From Hydrogenophaga sp. BPS33 (GTDB lineage Bacteria; Pseudomonadota; Gammaproteobacteria; Burkholderiales; Burkholderiaceae_C), in NCBI RefSeq assembly GCF_009859475.1, contig NZ_CP044549.1, forward strand, positions 930,001 through 994,000: 64,000 nt of DNA, given 5' to 3'. Below are positions 19,507-27,408 of the stretch, piece by piece; positions within the stretch are counted from its first letter, which is position 1, and every line of letters begins with the position of its first letter. Made by a program: the position numbers and the translations under genes. Under the pieces are notes generated by a model. It was not told the DNA's origin. It saw nothing but the letters and a program-made list of their open reading frames with translations, and did no database searches.

Positions 19507-20277
19507 TCACCGGCCCTTGAACACGGGGGCGCGCTTTTCGAGAAAGGCCGTGCGGGCTTCGCGCGCGTCTTCGGTCTTGGACAGCGCCACGGTGAACTCC
19601 TGCTCGAAGCGGTAGGCGTCGCGCTGGGGCATGAGGTCCACCATGTTGGCGGCGCGCTTGGCGTAGATGAGCGCCAGCGGCGCCTTGGAGGCGATCTCGC
19701 GCGCCAGCTCCATGGTCTTGGGCAGCAGGTCTTTTTCAGACAGCACTTCTTCGATCACGTTGCGCTTGAGCAGGTCGTGCGCGGTGAGGCGCTGGCCGGT
19801 GAAGAACATGCGCCGCAGGGTGGAGCGGCCGAACAAGGTCTTGAGCATGGAGGCGCCACCGGCCAGGCCGACGTTGATCTCGGGCATGCCCACGGTGACG
19901 TTCTCGGAGGCATAGAGGATGTCGCAGGCCGCGGCCAGGCCGAAGCCCGCGCCCAGCGCTACGCCGTTGACGGCCGCGATCACCGGCTTGGAACATTCGC
20001 GGATCGAATTGCCGGTCTCGCGCGTGATGCGGTTGTGGTCCAGGAAGTCGCCCGCGATCTCGCTGCTGGGGCGGTCCTTCAAGTCGGCGCCGGCACAGAA
20101 CACGCCGTTGGCGCCGGTCAGCACGGCACAGCGGATGTCCTCGCGTTCGGAGATTTCGTCGAACGTGGCCACCAGCTGGCGGCGCATTTCTCGGTTCAGC
20201 GCGTTGACCGGCTTGCGGTCCATGGTGACCAGGCCCACGCCGTCGGAGACTTCCAGACGAACCCATTTTTCGCTCAT
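19507..20277 (-). CDS. Enoyl-CoA hydratase/isomerase family protein
   Basis: A 256-residue crotonase-fold protein: VFCAGADLKDRP and VNGVALGAGFGLAAACD build the oxyanion hole, and it ends FLEKRAPVFKGR. In place of the usual catalytic PE...G(S)GG it has MPEINVGLAGGASML, so one catalytic Glu is kept while the other position differs; isomerase or hydrolase activity is possible. The ATG at 20277 has GAGGTGG upstream. It is the first gene of the nine-gene catabolic operon, reading away from a 391-bp control region. Confidence 0.88.
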   Translation of the reverse strand: MSEKWVRLEVSDGVGLVTMDRKPVNALNREMRRQLVATFDEISEREDIRCAVLTGANGVFCAGADLKDRPSSEIAGDFLDHNRITRETGNSIRECSKPVIAAVNGVALGAGFGLAAACDILYASENVTVGMPEINVGLAGGASMLKTLFGRSTLRRMFFTGQRLTAHDLLKRNVIEEVLSEKDLLPKTMELAREIASKAPLALIYAKRAANMVDLMPQRDAYRFEQEFTVALSKTEDAREARTAFLEKRAPVFKGR

Positions 20278-20668
20278 ACACCACCTCGTTAAGAAGCCGC
20301 TGCGTGCGGCACACACCACAAAAGGCAAGGGCACTGCAAAGGCCAATGGGCCCCATTCGATCTGGAGAAATAGGGAGTGCTTTGTCTCCAGGCGATGGGG
20401 TCCAATTCCGCCATTCTTTTCAATGCCTGCTCGGTCGGGCGAGTATAGGAGTGGCCCTTCTAATTTATTGCAATTCAAACTGCGGTAGTGTTCTGCGAAA
20501 ACTGAAGGAATCGCGGGTCTGGCACTCTGTGCGCGCGGGGCATGTGCGCCGATAATGATTTTTCCGGTGCGGCTTTCTTTGCAATGAATAGCGTCTTTGG
20601 GTAATGCCCGGCGATGCCAATAATGGCGATTAAATCGATTGCGCCGAATTCAATGCCGAATTGAAGAT
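20278..20668. other. Non-coding divergent control region of the catabolic operon and lactonase gene
   Basis: These 391 bp contain no convincing gene. They are clearly richer in A+T than the flanking genes, especially 20450-20500 and 20560-20670. Visible elements are the palindrome ATTGCAAT (20467-20474), the string TTTGCAATGAAT near 20577, and an inverted repeat at 20649-20665. A regulator-bound divergent promoter is the simplest explanation. No strong sigma-70 pair was identified with confidence. Confidence 0.6.
20649..20665. promoter_or_regulatory. Inverted repeat operator candidate at the lactonase start
   Basis: TTCAAT-N5-ATTGAA is a perfect 6-bp dyad ending 3 bases before the ATG at 20669. 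It covers the ribosome-binding region, so bound protein could block expression of the SMP-30-type gene. This is a pattern-based call. Confidence 0.4.
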
Positions 20669-21544
20669 ATGGAAATAAATCGACTGGGTGAATTGACGAC
20701 CGATCTGGGCGAATGCCCGGTGTGGCACGAGGGGCGGTTGTGGTTGCTGGACTGCCGCGCGGGCGTGGTGTATGCGCTGAACCCGCAGACGGGTGCGGTC
20801 ACCTCGCGCCATGAAGTGCCGCCGCCGCTGGGCTCCTTCGCCTTCAACCACGACGGGCGCATCGTGATCGCGCTCAAGGAGGCGATCGCCGCGCTGGACC
20901 TGGCCAATGGGCATTTGCGCACGCTGGCGCGCCTGGACGTGAGCCATCCGGATCTGCGCCTGAACGATGGCATCTCATTGCCCGATGGCAGTTTTGTCGT
21001 CGGCACCATGCACGTGTTCCGGGAGCCCGACGAGCCGCCGCTGGGGGGCCTGTACCGGCTGGGCGTCGACCTGCAGCTGCGCAAACTCGACGAGGGCCTG
21101 GGCATCACCAATGGGCCGGGGCTGAACCCGGTCAGCGGCCGCTTCTGCGTGGCCGACAGCGCGAGCAAGACCCTCTACAGCTACGCCATGGCGCCGGATG
21201 GCTCGCTGAGCGACAAGCAGGTGTTCGCGCAGACCGATGAATGGGGCTCGGGGCCGGACGGCTGCTGCTTCGACAGCGAGGGAGGCCTGTGGACCGCGCT
21301 CGTGCGTGCCGGGGCGCTCGCGCGTTTCGACCTGCAGGGCCGGCTCACGCACAAGATCCGCTTGCCCCTCACGCATCCGAGCGCGCTGTGTTTTGGCGGG
21401 CCGGGCATGGGCGATCTGTTCGTCACCTCGATCCGCAACAGTGGCCGTTTGAGTGCTTCGGGTCCGCTGGATGGCGCGGTGCTCAAGGTGACAGGACTCG
21501 GCTTCCAGGGGGCGGCGCGGCCGCTGTGCCGCCTGCCGCTGTAA
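20669..21544 (+). CDS. SMP-30/gluconolactonase-family lactone hydrolase
   Basis: A 291-residue six-bladed beta-propeller of the SMP-30/regucalcin family. The first blade has GECPVWHEGRLWLLD (Glu is the first metal ligand). RLNDGISLPDGSFVVGTM supplies the Asn ligand and ITNGPGLNP a second Asn. SGPDGCCFDSEGGLWTA carries the catalytic Asp. Members open sugar or alicyclic lactones with a divalent metal. The ATG at 20669 is used; an in-frame TTG ten codons upstream is possible. Divergent from the CoA operon, it fits a step that opens a lactone made by the luciferase-like monooxygenases. Confidence 0.85.
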   Translation: MEINRLGELTTDLGECPVWHEGRLWLLDCRAGVVYALNPQTGAVTSRHEVPPPLGSFAFNHDGRIVIALKEAIAALDLANGHLRTLARLDVSHPDLRLNDGISLPDGSFVVGTMHVFREPDEPPLGGLYRLGVDLQLRKLDEGLGITNGPGLNPVSGRFCVADSASKTLYSYAMAPDGSLSDKQVFAQTDEWGSGPDGCCFDSEGGLWTALVRAGALARFDLQGRLTHKIRLPLTHPSALCFGGPGMGDLFVTSIRNSGRLSASGPLDGAVLKVTGLGFQGAARPLCRLPL

Positions 21545-21562
21545 AGCCTTACGCGCGCTCCC

Positions 21563-22501
21563 TTAGATGCCCGCAGCCTTGCCGTGGGCGGAAAAGCGCC
21601 GTTCGGGGCCCGACACGTGTTCGGCGACGAAGTCCATGAAGAGCCGGATCTTGGCCGGCACGATGGCCGTGTCCAGGATGGTGGCGTACATGCCCTCGTC
21701 GAATCCCTTGTTGCTGATGCGGTAGTCCGGCAGCACCCGCACCAGGCGGCCCAGGCGCAAGTCATTGTGCACGGTGTAGTCGTCGAGCAAGGCAAAGCCT
21801 TCGCCCAGCCGCGCGAGCTCCAGCAGGGCCACGCCGTTGTTGCTCACGTGGCGCGGCTGGAAGGCGATCTCGCTGACAGTGTCCTGCTGCTTGAAGCGCC
21901 ACAGGTGCTCTTCGCCCGGCAACTGGTACGCCAGGCAGTCGTGCGCCAGGATGTCCTCGGGCTGCTGCAGCGGCGCATGCGCGGCCAGGTAGGCGGGCGA
22001 GGCCACCAGGTAACGCTCGCTCACGAACAGCATGCGCCGCTTGATGCCCGCTTCCACCGGCGGGGAGATGCGAAAGTCGATGTCCATCTGGTTGCGCCGC
22101 AGGTCCACGGGCGCTTCCGAGACCGTCAGTTCGATGTGGATGTCGGGGTAGCGCTTGCGGAAGTCGGCGATCAGCGGCGGCAGCACGCCCAGGCCGAACA
22201 TGGTGCGCGAATGCACGTGCAGCTGGCCCTGTGGCGCGGTGCTGATGGCGGTGATGTTGTCGCGCAGTTCGTTGATGCGCCACAGGATGTCGTCGAGCTG
22301 GCGCGCGTATTCCTGCCCCGATTCGGTCAGCGCCACCTGGCGCGTGGAGCGCAGCAGCAGCTTGACCTTCAGCTCGTTCTCGATGTCGGTGATCATGCGC
22401 GACACGGCGGTCGCCGAAATGCCGAAGCGACGCGCTGTTTCGGAAAAATTTCGTGTCTGGGCGATCGACGAAAACAGTTCCATGGCCCGCAGTCTGTCCA
22501 T
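21563..22501 (-). CDS. LysR-family regulator next to the monooxygenase genes
   Basis: A 312-residue LysR protein of the common proteobacterial type (MDRLRAMELFSSIAQTRNFSETARRF, SATAVSRMITDIE), with the effector-binding domain from about residue 90. It is divergent from the luciferase-like monooxygenase gene at 22613, with a TTC-N9-GAA dyad between them, and is convergent with the lactonase gene. It likely controls the monooxygenase-SDR set. Its effector is unknown. Confidence 0.9.
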   Translation of the reverse strand: MDRLRAMELFSSIAQTRNFSETARRFGISATAVSRMITDIENELKVKLLLRSTRQVALTESGQEYARQLDDILWRINELRDNITAISTAPQGQLHVHSRTMFGLGVLPPLIADFRKRYPDIHIELTVSEAPVDLRRNQMDIDFRISPPVEAGIKRRMLFVSERYLVASPAYLAAHAPLQQPEDILAHDCLAYQLPGEEHLWRFKQQDTVSEIAFQPRHVSNNGVALLELARLGEGFALLDDYTVHNDLRLGRLVRVLPDYRISNKGFDEGMYATILDTAIVPAKIRLFMDFVAEHVSGPERRFSAHGKAAGI

Positions 22502-22534
22502 GAGTCCTCCAATTTACGCAGTACAGAACGGCCG

Positions 22535-22551
22535 ATTCTGAGATACCGAAT
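22535..22551. promoter_or_regulatory. Candidate LysR box upstream of the first monooxygenase gene
   Basis: ATTCTGAGATACCGAAT is a 17-bp dyad (ATTC-N9-GAAT) that includes the LysR T-N11-A pattern. It lies 34 bp upstream of the LysR ATG and 61 bp upstream of the monooxygenase ATG, a suitable place for control of both. Confidence 0.5.
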
Positions 22552-22612
22552 CCGGGGTCTCGCGCCTAGTATCCGTGGGCCTGAACAGGCAGGTTTTCGA
22601 CGGAGACACGAG

Positions 22613-23689
22613 ATGGAATTTGGCGTATTCATTCTGGCCCAGCAACGAGGCTACCACCAGACCTCGCAGCAGGTCATCCAGAACTCGATCGAGCAGACGG
22701 TGGTGGCCGAGCAGGCGGGGTTCAACAGCGCTTGGTACGCCGAGCACCACTTCAACAACTACTCGCTCTCGCCCTCGCCGCTGATGATGGTGGCGCACAT
22801 GGCGGCCAAGACGCAGCGCATCCGCCTGGGCACGGCGGTGTGCATCCTGCCGCTGTACCACCCCGCGCGCTTCCTGGCCGAAGTGGGCTTTGCCGACACG
22901 GTCTCCAACGGCCGCCTGGACCTGGGCGTGGGCTCGGGCTACCAGGAGTTCGAGTTCGAGCGCTTCGGGGTGACGATCGAGAACGCCCCGGCGATCTACA
23001 ACGAGTTCCTCGACATCATCCCCAAGGGGTTGACGCAGAAGACGGTGGAGTACAACGGCAAGTTCCTCAAGCTGCCGCCGAGCTCGATCGCGGTGCGCCC
23101 GGTGCAGAACCCAATGCCGCCGATCTGGATCACCTCGGGCAACCCGGTGGCGCTGGGCCGGGGCGTGCGCGAGAACCACAACCTGTTCGTGACCGCCTTG
23201 CTCAACGGCAACGCGGCCATCACCGAACTGCGCGGCCGCCTGGAGAAGGTGGCCAGCGACAACGGCAAGGACCTCGATGAAGATGTGAAGTTCGGCTTCC
23301 TGCGCTGTGCCTACGCCTCGGACAACCAGGCCGAGATCGACGCGTACCTGGACTGCGCGCGCTTCCAGCGGCGCATCTCGGAGAGCCTGAAATTCCGCCG
23401 TGCGCAATCGGACGACGGCTACATGGTCAAGGAAGTGCCTTCGGCGACGGACCCGACGTTTGAGCAGTTGCGCCAGAACCTGCCGGTGGGTTCGGTGAAC
23501 CAGGTGATCGACAAGATGCTCGAAGAGATCAGCATCTTGAAGCCCAAGCACATCGCGCTGCAGACGCAGCTGGGCGACTTTGACCAGAAGACCATGCTCA
23601 AGCAGATCGAGCTCTGGGGCACCAGGATCATCCCCGCCATCCGCAAGGAGCTGAACCGACACAAAAGCAGCACGGAGGTGACTGCCTGA
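22613..23689 (+). CDS. Luciferase-like (LLM) flavin-dependent monooxygenase, copy 1
   Basis: A 358-residue bacterial-luciferase-family TIM-barrel protein. The start MEFGVFILAQQRGY, the WYAEHHFNNYSLSPSP segment and LDLGVGSGYQ are family hallmarks, and it should use FMNH2 and O2. The family includes alkanesulfonate monooxygenases and type II Baeyer-Villiger monooxygenases. The chosen ATG at 22613 follows GGAGA. It is nearly identical to copy 2 at 24955; the proteins differ at residue 17 and in the last dozen residues. The C-terminal tail here is LNRHKSSTEVTA. A flavin reductase at 27.4 kb could supply FMNH2. Confidence 0.92.
   Translation: MEFGVFILAQQRGYHQTSQQVIQNSIEQTVVAEQAGFNSAWYAEHHFNNYSLSPSPLMMVAHMAAKTQRIRLGTAVCILPLYHPARFLAEVGFADTVSNGRLDLGVGSGYQEFEFERFGVTIENAPAIYNEFLDIIPKGLTQKTVEYNGKFLKLPPSSIAVRPVQNPMPPIWITSGNPVALGRGVRENHNLFVTALLNGNAAITELRGRLEKVASDNGKDLDEDVKFGFLRCAYASDNQAEIDAYLDCARFQRRISESLKFRRAQSDDGYMVKEVPSATDPTFEQLRQNLPVGSVNQVIDKMLEEISILKPKHIALQTQLGDFDQKTMLKQIELWGTRIIPAIRKELNRHKSSTEVTA
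22670..23649 (+). repeat. 980-bp near-identical direct repeat, copy A
   Basis: By direct reading it matches 25012-25991 with only four mismatches (22847, 22918, 22921, 22927), all within about 80 bp. The 57 bases just upstream, still inside the gene, carry eight differences, so the homogenised tract has sharp borders. Confidence 0.9.
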
Positions 23690-23772
23690 TTCCACCCGCC
23701 GTTCAAGCGCGGCCTCCGCGCAACTTTTCTTTGCCTTTCTGATTTTTTCTTTCTCGTCGACAGGAGACATAC

Positions 23773-24759
23773 ATGAATCCCATCATGATCAAACGCCGCA
23801 CCGTTCTGGCCAGCAGCCTCTTGCTGGGCGCGGGCATCAAGGCCCATGCCAATACCGGTGACTGGCCCAACCGCCCGATCCGCCTGGTGGTGGCGGGCTC
23901 GGCCGGCGCGGGTGGCGACATCTTCGCGCGCCTGATCGGCACGCCGCTGCAGAAAGTGCTGGGCCAGCCGGTGGTGGTCGAGCCCAAGCCCGGCGCCAAT
24001 GGCCTGATCGCGTGCGACACCGTGGCCAAGGCCGCGGGCGATGGCTACACGCTGCTGTTCGCGCCCTCGTCGGCCATCCTGATCAACCCGGTCATGATCG
24101 CCAAGATGCCGTACAACCCGGAGAAAGATCTGGTGCCTGTGGCGCAGGTGGGCGCAGCCGGCATCCTGCTGGTGACCAACCCCTCCACCGGATTCAAGAA
24201 CCTGGCCGACATGGTGGCCTATGCCAAGGCGAACCCGGGCAAGCTCTCCTACGGTTCGTGGGGCAATGGTTCGTCCGGCCACCTGGCCATGGAAGGCATC
24301 AAGGCCCACTACGGCCTGGACATGCCGCACGTGGCCTACAAGACGCTGGTCTCCGAGGCGACCGACATCATCTCCAATAACATCGGCGTGGGCTTCATGG
24401 ACATCGCCTCGCCCATTCCGCACATGCAGAGCGGCCGCATGGTGGGCCTGGGCCAATCGGGTTCGCAGCGCTGGCCTGCCACGCCGGACCTGCCCACGCT
24501 GTCCGAGCAGGGCTACAAGTTCGAAGCCGATGGCTGGTACGGCATCTTCGCGCCCGCGGGCACGCCGCAGGCCATCGTCGACAAGCTCGCCGAGGAGATC
24601 AACCGCGTGCAGCTGTCCGACGAAGTGCGCAAGCGCATCGAAGGCCAGAACATGGTGGTGCCGCCCAAGCGCACGGCCAAGCAGTATGCGGACGAGATCA
24701 AGAAGGACGCCAAGATCTGGCAAGGCCTGGCCATCGCGGCCAACCTGAAAGAAAAGTAA
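23773..24759 (+). CDS. Bug-family periplasmic receptor
   Basis: A 328-residue solute-binding protein. The signal peptide has a KRRTVLASSLLLGAG core that resembles a twin-arginine leader but lacks a full consensus. The mature part starts around NTGDWPNRPIRLVV, with the Bug features VEPKPGANG and PHVAYKTL. CAGGAGA lies 6 bases upstream of the ATG. It sits between the two monooxygenase copies and is followed by a strong intrinsic terminator, so copy 1 and this receptor form one transcription unit. No membrane TctAB genes are nearby. Confidence 0.92.
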   Translation: MNPIMIKRRTVLASSLLLGAGIKAHANTGDWPNRPIRLVVAGSAGAGGDIFARLIGTPLQKVLGQPVVVEPKPGANGLIACDTVAKAAGDGYTLLFAPSSAILINPVMIAKMPYNPEKDLVPVAQVGAAGILLVTNPSTGFKNLADMVAYAKANPGKLSYGSWGNGSSGHLAMEGIKAHYGLDMPHVAYKTLVSEATDIISNNIGVGFMDIASPIPHMQSGRMVGLGQSGSQRWPATPDLPTLSEQGYKFEADGWYGIFAPAGTPQAIVDKLAEEINRVQLSDEVRKRIEGQNMVVPPKRTAKQYADEIKKDAKIWQGLAIAANLKEK

Positions 24760-24782
24760 GCAGGTCCTGAGCCAGGCGCAGA

Positions 24783-24824
24783 CCCCGGGAGCGGCTTCGC
24801 GAGAAGCGCGCGCCGGGGTTTTTT
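24783..24824 (+). terminator. Rho-independent terminator after the Bug receptor gene
   Basis: CCCCGG (24783-24788) pairs with CCGGGG (24813-24818), enclosing a smaller GCTTC/GAAGC hairpin, followed directly by TTTTTT. It ends the unit with monooxygenase copy 1 and implies a separate promoter for copy 2 in 24825-24954. Confidence 0.8.
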
Positions 24825-24954
24825 CTTGGGAGGGAGCCGCAGGCCACTCCTGCAATTTCTGCAGGACTGAACCGCGCATGTTTCGTATTCCCGCCAACGC
24901 AGTCCCTCCGCAGAATTCCCTGCATTGCACAACCCCACTCAGAGGCAGCACACC

Positions 24955-26022
24955 ATGGAATTCGGCGTCTTCATCCTGGCCCAGCAACGCGGCTACCACC
25001 AATCTTCGCAACAGGTCATCCAGAACTCGATCGAGCAGACGGTGGTGGCCGAGCAGGCGGGGTTCAACAGCGCTTGGTACGCCGAGCACCACTTCAACAA
25101 CTACTCGCTCTCGCCCTCGCCGCTGATGATGGTGGCGCACATGGCGGCCAAGACGCAGCGCATCCGCCTGGGCACGGCGGTGTGCATCTTGCCGCTGTAC
25201 CACCCCGCGCGCTTCCTGGCCGAAGTGGGCTTTGCCGACACGGTCTCCAACGGCCGCCTTGATCTGGGTGTGGGCTCGGGCTACCAGGAGTTCGAGTTCG
25301 AGCGCTTCGGGGTGACGATCGAGAACGCCCCGGCGATCTACAACGAGTTCCTCGACATCATCCCCAAGGGGTTGACGCAGAAGACGGTGGAGTACAACGG
25401 CAAGTTCCTCAAGCTGCCGCCGAGCTCGATCGCGGTGCGCCCGGTGCAGAACCCAATGCCGCCGATCTGGATCACCTCGGGCAACCCGGTGGCGCTGGGC
25501 CGGGGCGTGCGCGAGAACCACAACCTGTTCGTGACCGCCTTGCTCAACGGCAACGCGGCCATCACCGAACTGCGCGGCCGCCTGGAGAAGGTGGCCAGCG
25601 ACAACGGCAAGGACCTCGATGAAGATGTGAAGTTCGGCTTCCTGCGCTGTGCCTACGCCTCGGACAACCAGGCCGAGATCGACGCGTACCTGGACTGCGC
25701 GCGCTTCCAGCGGCGCATCTCGGAGAGCCTGAAATTCCGCCGTGCGCAATCGGACGACGGCTACATGGTCAAGGAAGTGCCTTCGGCGACGGACCCGACG
25801 TTTGAGCAGTTGCGCCAGAACCTGCCGGTGGGTTCGGTGAACCAGGTGATCGACAAGATGCTCGAAGAGATCAGCATCTTGAAGCCCAAGCACATCGCGC
25901 TGCAGACGCAGCTGGGCGACTTTGACCAGAAGACCATGCTCAAGCAGATCGAGCTCTGGGGCACCAGGATCATCCCCGCCATCCGCAAGGAAGTCGGCGC
26001 GCTCGAAGCCGTGGCCGCTTGA
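24955..26022 (+). CDS. Luciferase-like (LLM) flavin-dependent monooxygenase, copy 2
   Basis: A 355-residue paralogue of the protein encoded at 22613, identical over nearly the whole length (Ser17 instead of Thr17; tail VGALEAVAA instead of LNRHKSSTEVTA). All family motifs are the same, so the same chemistry is expected. It starts its own unit after the terminator at 24783 and runs into the SDR gene 13 bp downstream. It may form a homodimer or mix with copy 1. Separate control by its own promoter could explain retention of both copies. Confidence 0.92.
   Translation: MEFGVFILAQQRGYHQSSQQVIQNSIEQTVVAEQAGFNSAWYAEHHFNNYSLSPSPLMMVAHMAAKTQRIRLGTAVCILPLYHPARFLAEVGFADTVSNGRLDLGVGSGYQEFEFERFGVTIENAPAIYNEFLDIIPKGLTQKTVEYNGKFLKLPPSSIAVRPVQNPMPPIWITSGNPVALGRGVRENHNLFVTALLNGNAAITELRGRLEKVASDNGKDLDEDVKFGFLRCAYASDNQAEIDAYLDCARFQRRISESLKFRRAQSDDGYMVKEVPSATDPTFEQLRQNLPVGSVNQVIDKMLEEISILKPKHIALQTQLGDFDQKTMLKQIELWGTRIIPAIRKEVGALEAVAA
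25012..25991 (+). repeat. 980-bp near-identical direct repeat, copy B
   Basis: Partner of 22670-23649 at a distance of 2342 bp. With direct repeats of this length, RecA-dependent recombination could delete the intervening Bug receptor gene, leaving one chimeric monooxygenase. Confidence 0.9.
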
Positions 26023-26035
26023 AGGAAAAAACGCC

Positions 26036-27112
26036 ATGCGTGTGCACCTTACCGGCGCCGGCACCATCGTCTTGGTGGAGCCCTCTGTCTTCAACAAGCT
26101 GGACGTGCTGGTGGACCCGCAACCGCCGCAGCAACTGGACCGGTCGATCGCCCGCATCGGCAGCCGCGATGGCGCTGACCATGTGCGGCTCACACCCTCG
26201 GTGTTGCGCTTCCTCTCCAGCGAAGCGGGCAACGCCGAGTGGGACGCCCAGTTCGACGCGATGATCCAGTACGCCGCCGGCAAGGGCTGGCTCGATGAAC
26301 AAGGCCGTGTGCGTGCCCACACCACCTGGGGCGAGACCGCTGGCGCGGCGAGCGCCTTTGCGCCCGAGGCGTTCAAGGGCCGGGTAGCGGTGGTGACCGG
26401 GGCCGGCGGTGGCCTGGGCGCCGGCATCTGCGAACGCCTGCGTGCGTCGGGCGCGCTCGTGGTGCAAGCCGATATCGGTTACGCCGAGCCGCCCACCGAA
26501 GTCCAAGGCATGCTGGCCGTGCGTTGCGACATCGGCGACCCTGCCTCGGTCGAGGCCCTGGTGGCGCTGGTGCGCGAGCGCTACGGCCGTTGCGACGTGC
26601 TGGTGAACAACGCTGCGATCACCACCGGCCCCGAGAAGTTGGAGACGTTTCCACTGGAGCTGTGGGACCGCGTGTTCCGCGTGAACCTGCGCGGCGCCTT
26701 GCTCTGCGCGAAGGCGCTGGTGCCGATGATGCTTGAGCGGCAGTCCGGCAGCATCGTCAACGTGGCATCGATCACCGCGCACGTGGCTTCGCGCGCCGGT
26801 GCCTACGGACCCGCCAAGGCCGCGCTGTGCGCCTTGACCCACCAGATGGCCGTGGAATGGGGGCCGCGCGGTGTGCGCGCCAATTCGGTGAGCCCCGGCA
26901 TGATTCGCACCCCCTTGTCCGAAGTGCACTACCGCGACGAGGCGAAACTGCACGACCGCGTCTCGAAGATCCCCGCGCGCCGCATCGGGTTGCCCCAGGA
27001 CATCGGTGACGCAGTGGCCTTCCTCGCCAGCGACGCGTCCGCCTACGTGAATGGGCAGGACCTCGTGGTCGACGGCGGCTTCCTCAAGGCCACGCTGGTC
27101 AATCTCTACTAG
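26036..27112 (+). CDS. SDR oxidoreductase with a 112-residue N-terminal domain
   Basis: A 358-residue protein. Residues 113-358 are a complete classical SDR: VVTGAGGGLG, NNAA at 191-194, Ser245, Tyr257 and Lys261, and the end LVVDGGFLKATL. Residues 1-112 form an extra domain (MRVHLTGAGTIVLVEPSVFN at the start, an acidic/hydrophobic middle, GWLDEQGRVRAHTTWGE at the end) that I do not recognise. It is translated 13 bp after monooxygenase copy 2 and may make the ketone substrate for it. The stop codon TAG lies within the left end of an inverted-repeat element. Confidence 0.88.
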   Translation: MRVHLTGAGTIVLVEPSVFNKLDVLVDPQPPQQLDRSIARIGSRDGADHVRLTPSVLRFLSSEAGNAEWDAQFDAMIQYAAGKGWLDEQGRVRAHTTWGETAGAASAFAPEAFKGRVAVVTGAGGGLGAGICERLRASGALVVQADIGYAEPPTEVQGMLAVRCDIGDPASVEALVALVRERYGRCDVLVNNAAITTGPEKLETFPLELWDRVFRVNLRGALLCAKALVPMMLERQSGSIVNVASITAHVASRAGAYGPAKAALCALTHQMAVEWGPRGVRANSVSPGMIRTPLSEVHYRDEAKLHDRVSKIPARRIGLPQDIGDAVAFLASDASAYVNGQDLVVDGGFLKATLVNLY

Positions 27113-27379
27113 GGCCTGTTCACACTGTTTTTCCAAGATGCGTTGCGGATCAAAATGCCATGCGCAAGGCGCGAAACGCAGACGGGCCCGCGGCCCGGCG
27201 AGGCTTCGCAACGCGGCGCATGGCCTTTTGGGCCGCAACCCGAAGGGAAGGGGTTGAAAACAGCGCCACTCTTCGTTGCACTCCTAGGCCAGACGTCCAG
27301 TCTGGCCGTCGTCCCGCGCCTCGATTGGCGCTGTTTTCAACCCCTTCGCACTTGGAAAAATAGTGTGAACAGGCCCTAG
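27109..27379. mobile_element. Miniature inverted-repeat element (MITE-like) without transposase
   Basis: A 271-bp element with 29-bp terminal inverted repeats (27109-27137 and 27351-27379) that differ at one base. Both ends read CTAG, which may be a target duplication. Inside are a perfect 22-bp inverted repeat (27247-27268 with 27326-27347), an 8-bp hairpin GGCCAGAC/GTCTGGCC (27287-27307) and an imperfect pair around 27142-27235. No open frame resembles a transposase. It is wedged exactly between the SDR stop and the flavin reductase gene, in an otherwise operon-like row. Confidence 0.8.
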
Positions 27380-27408
27380 CCGTTCCAGAAAAAACCAGGA
27401 GACATGCC

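Noticed and set aside
23419..26427. A 1002-codon open frame on the minus strand covering both monooxygenase genes
   Set aside because: It is antisense to clear LLM and Bug genes, has His/Arg/Leu-rich low-complexity translation typical of reverse frames in GC-rich DNA, and repeats itself only because the LLM genes are duplicated.
27109..27379. A possible complete insertion sequence
   Set aside because: It is only 271 bp and has no frame resembling a transposase; kept as a MITE-like element.
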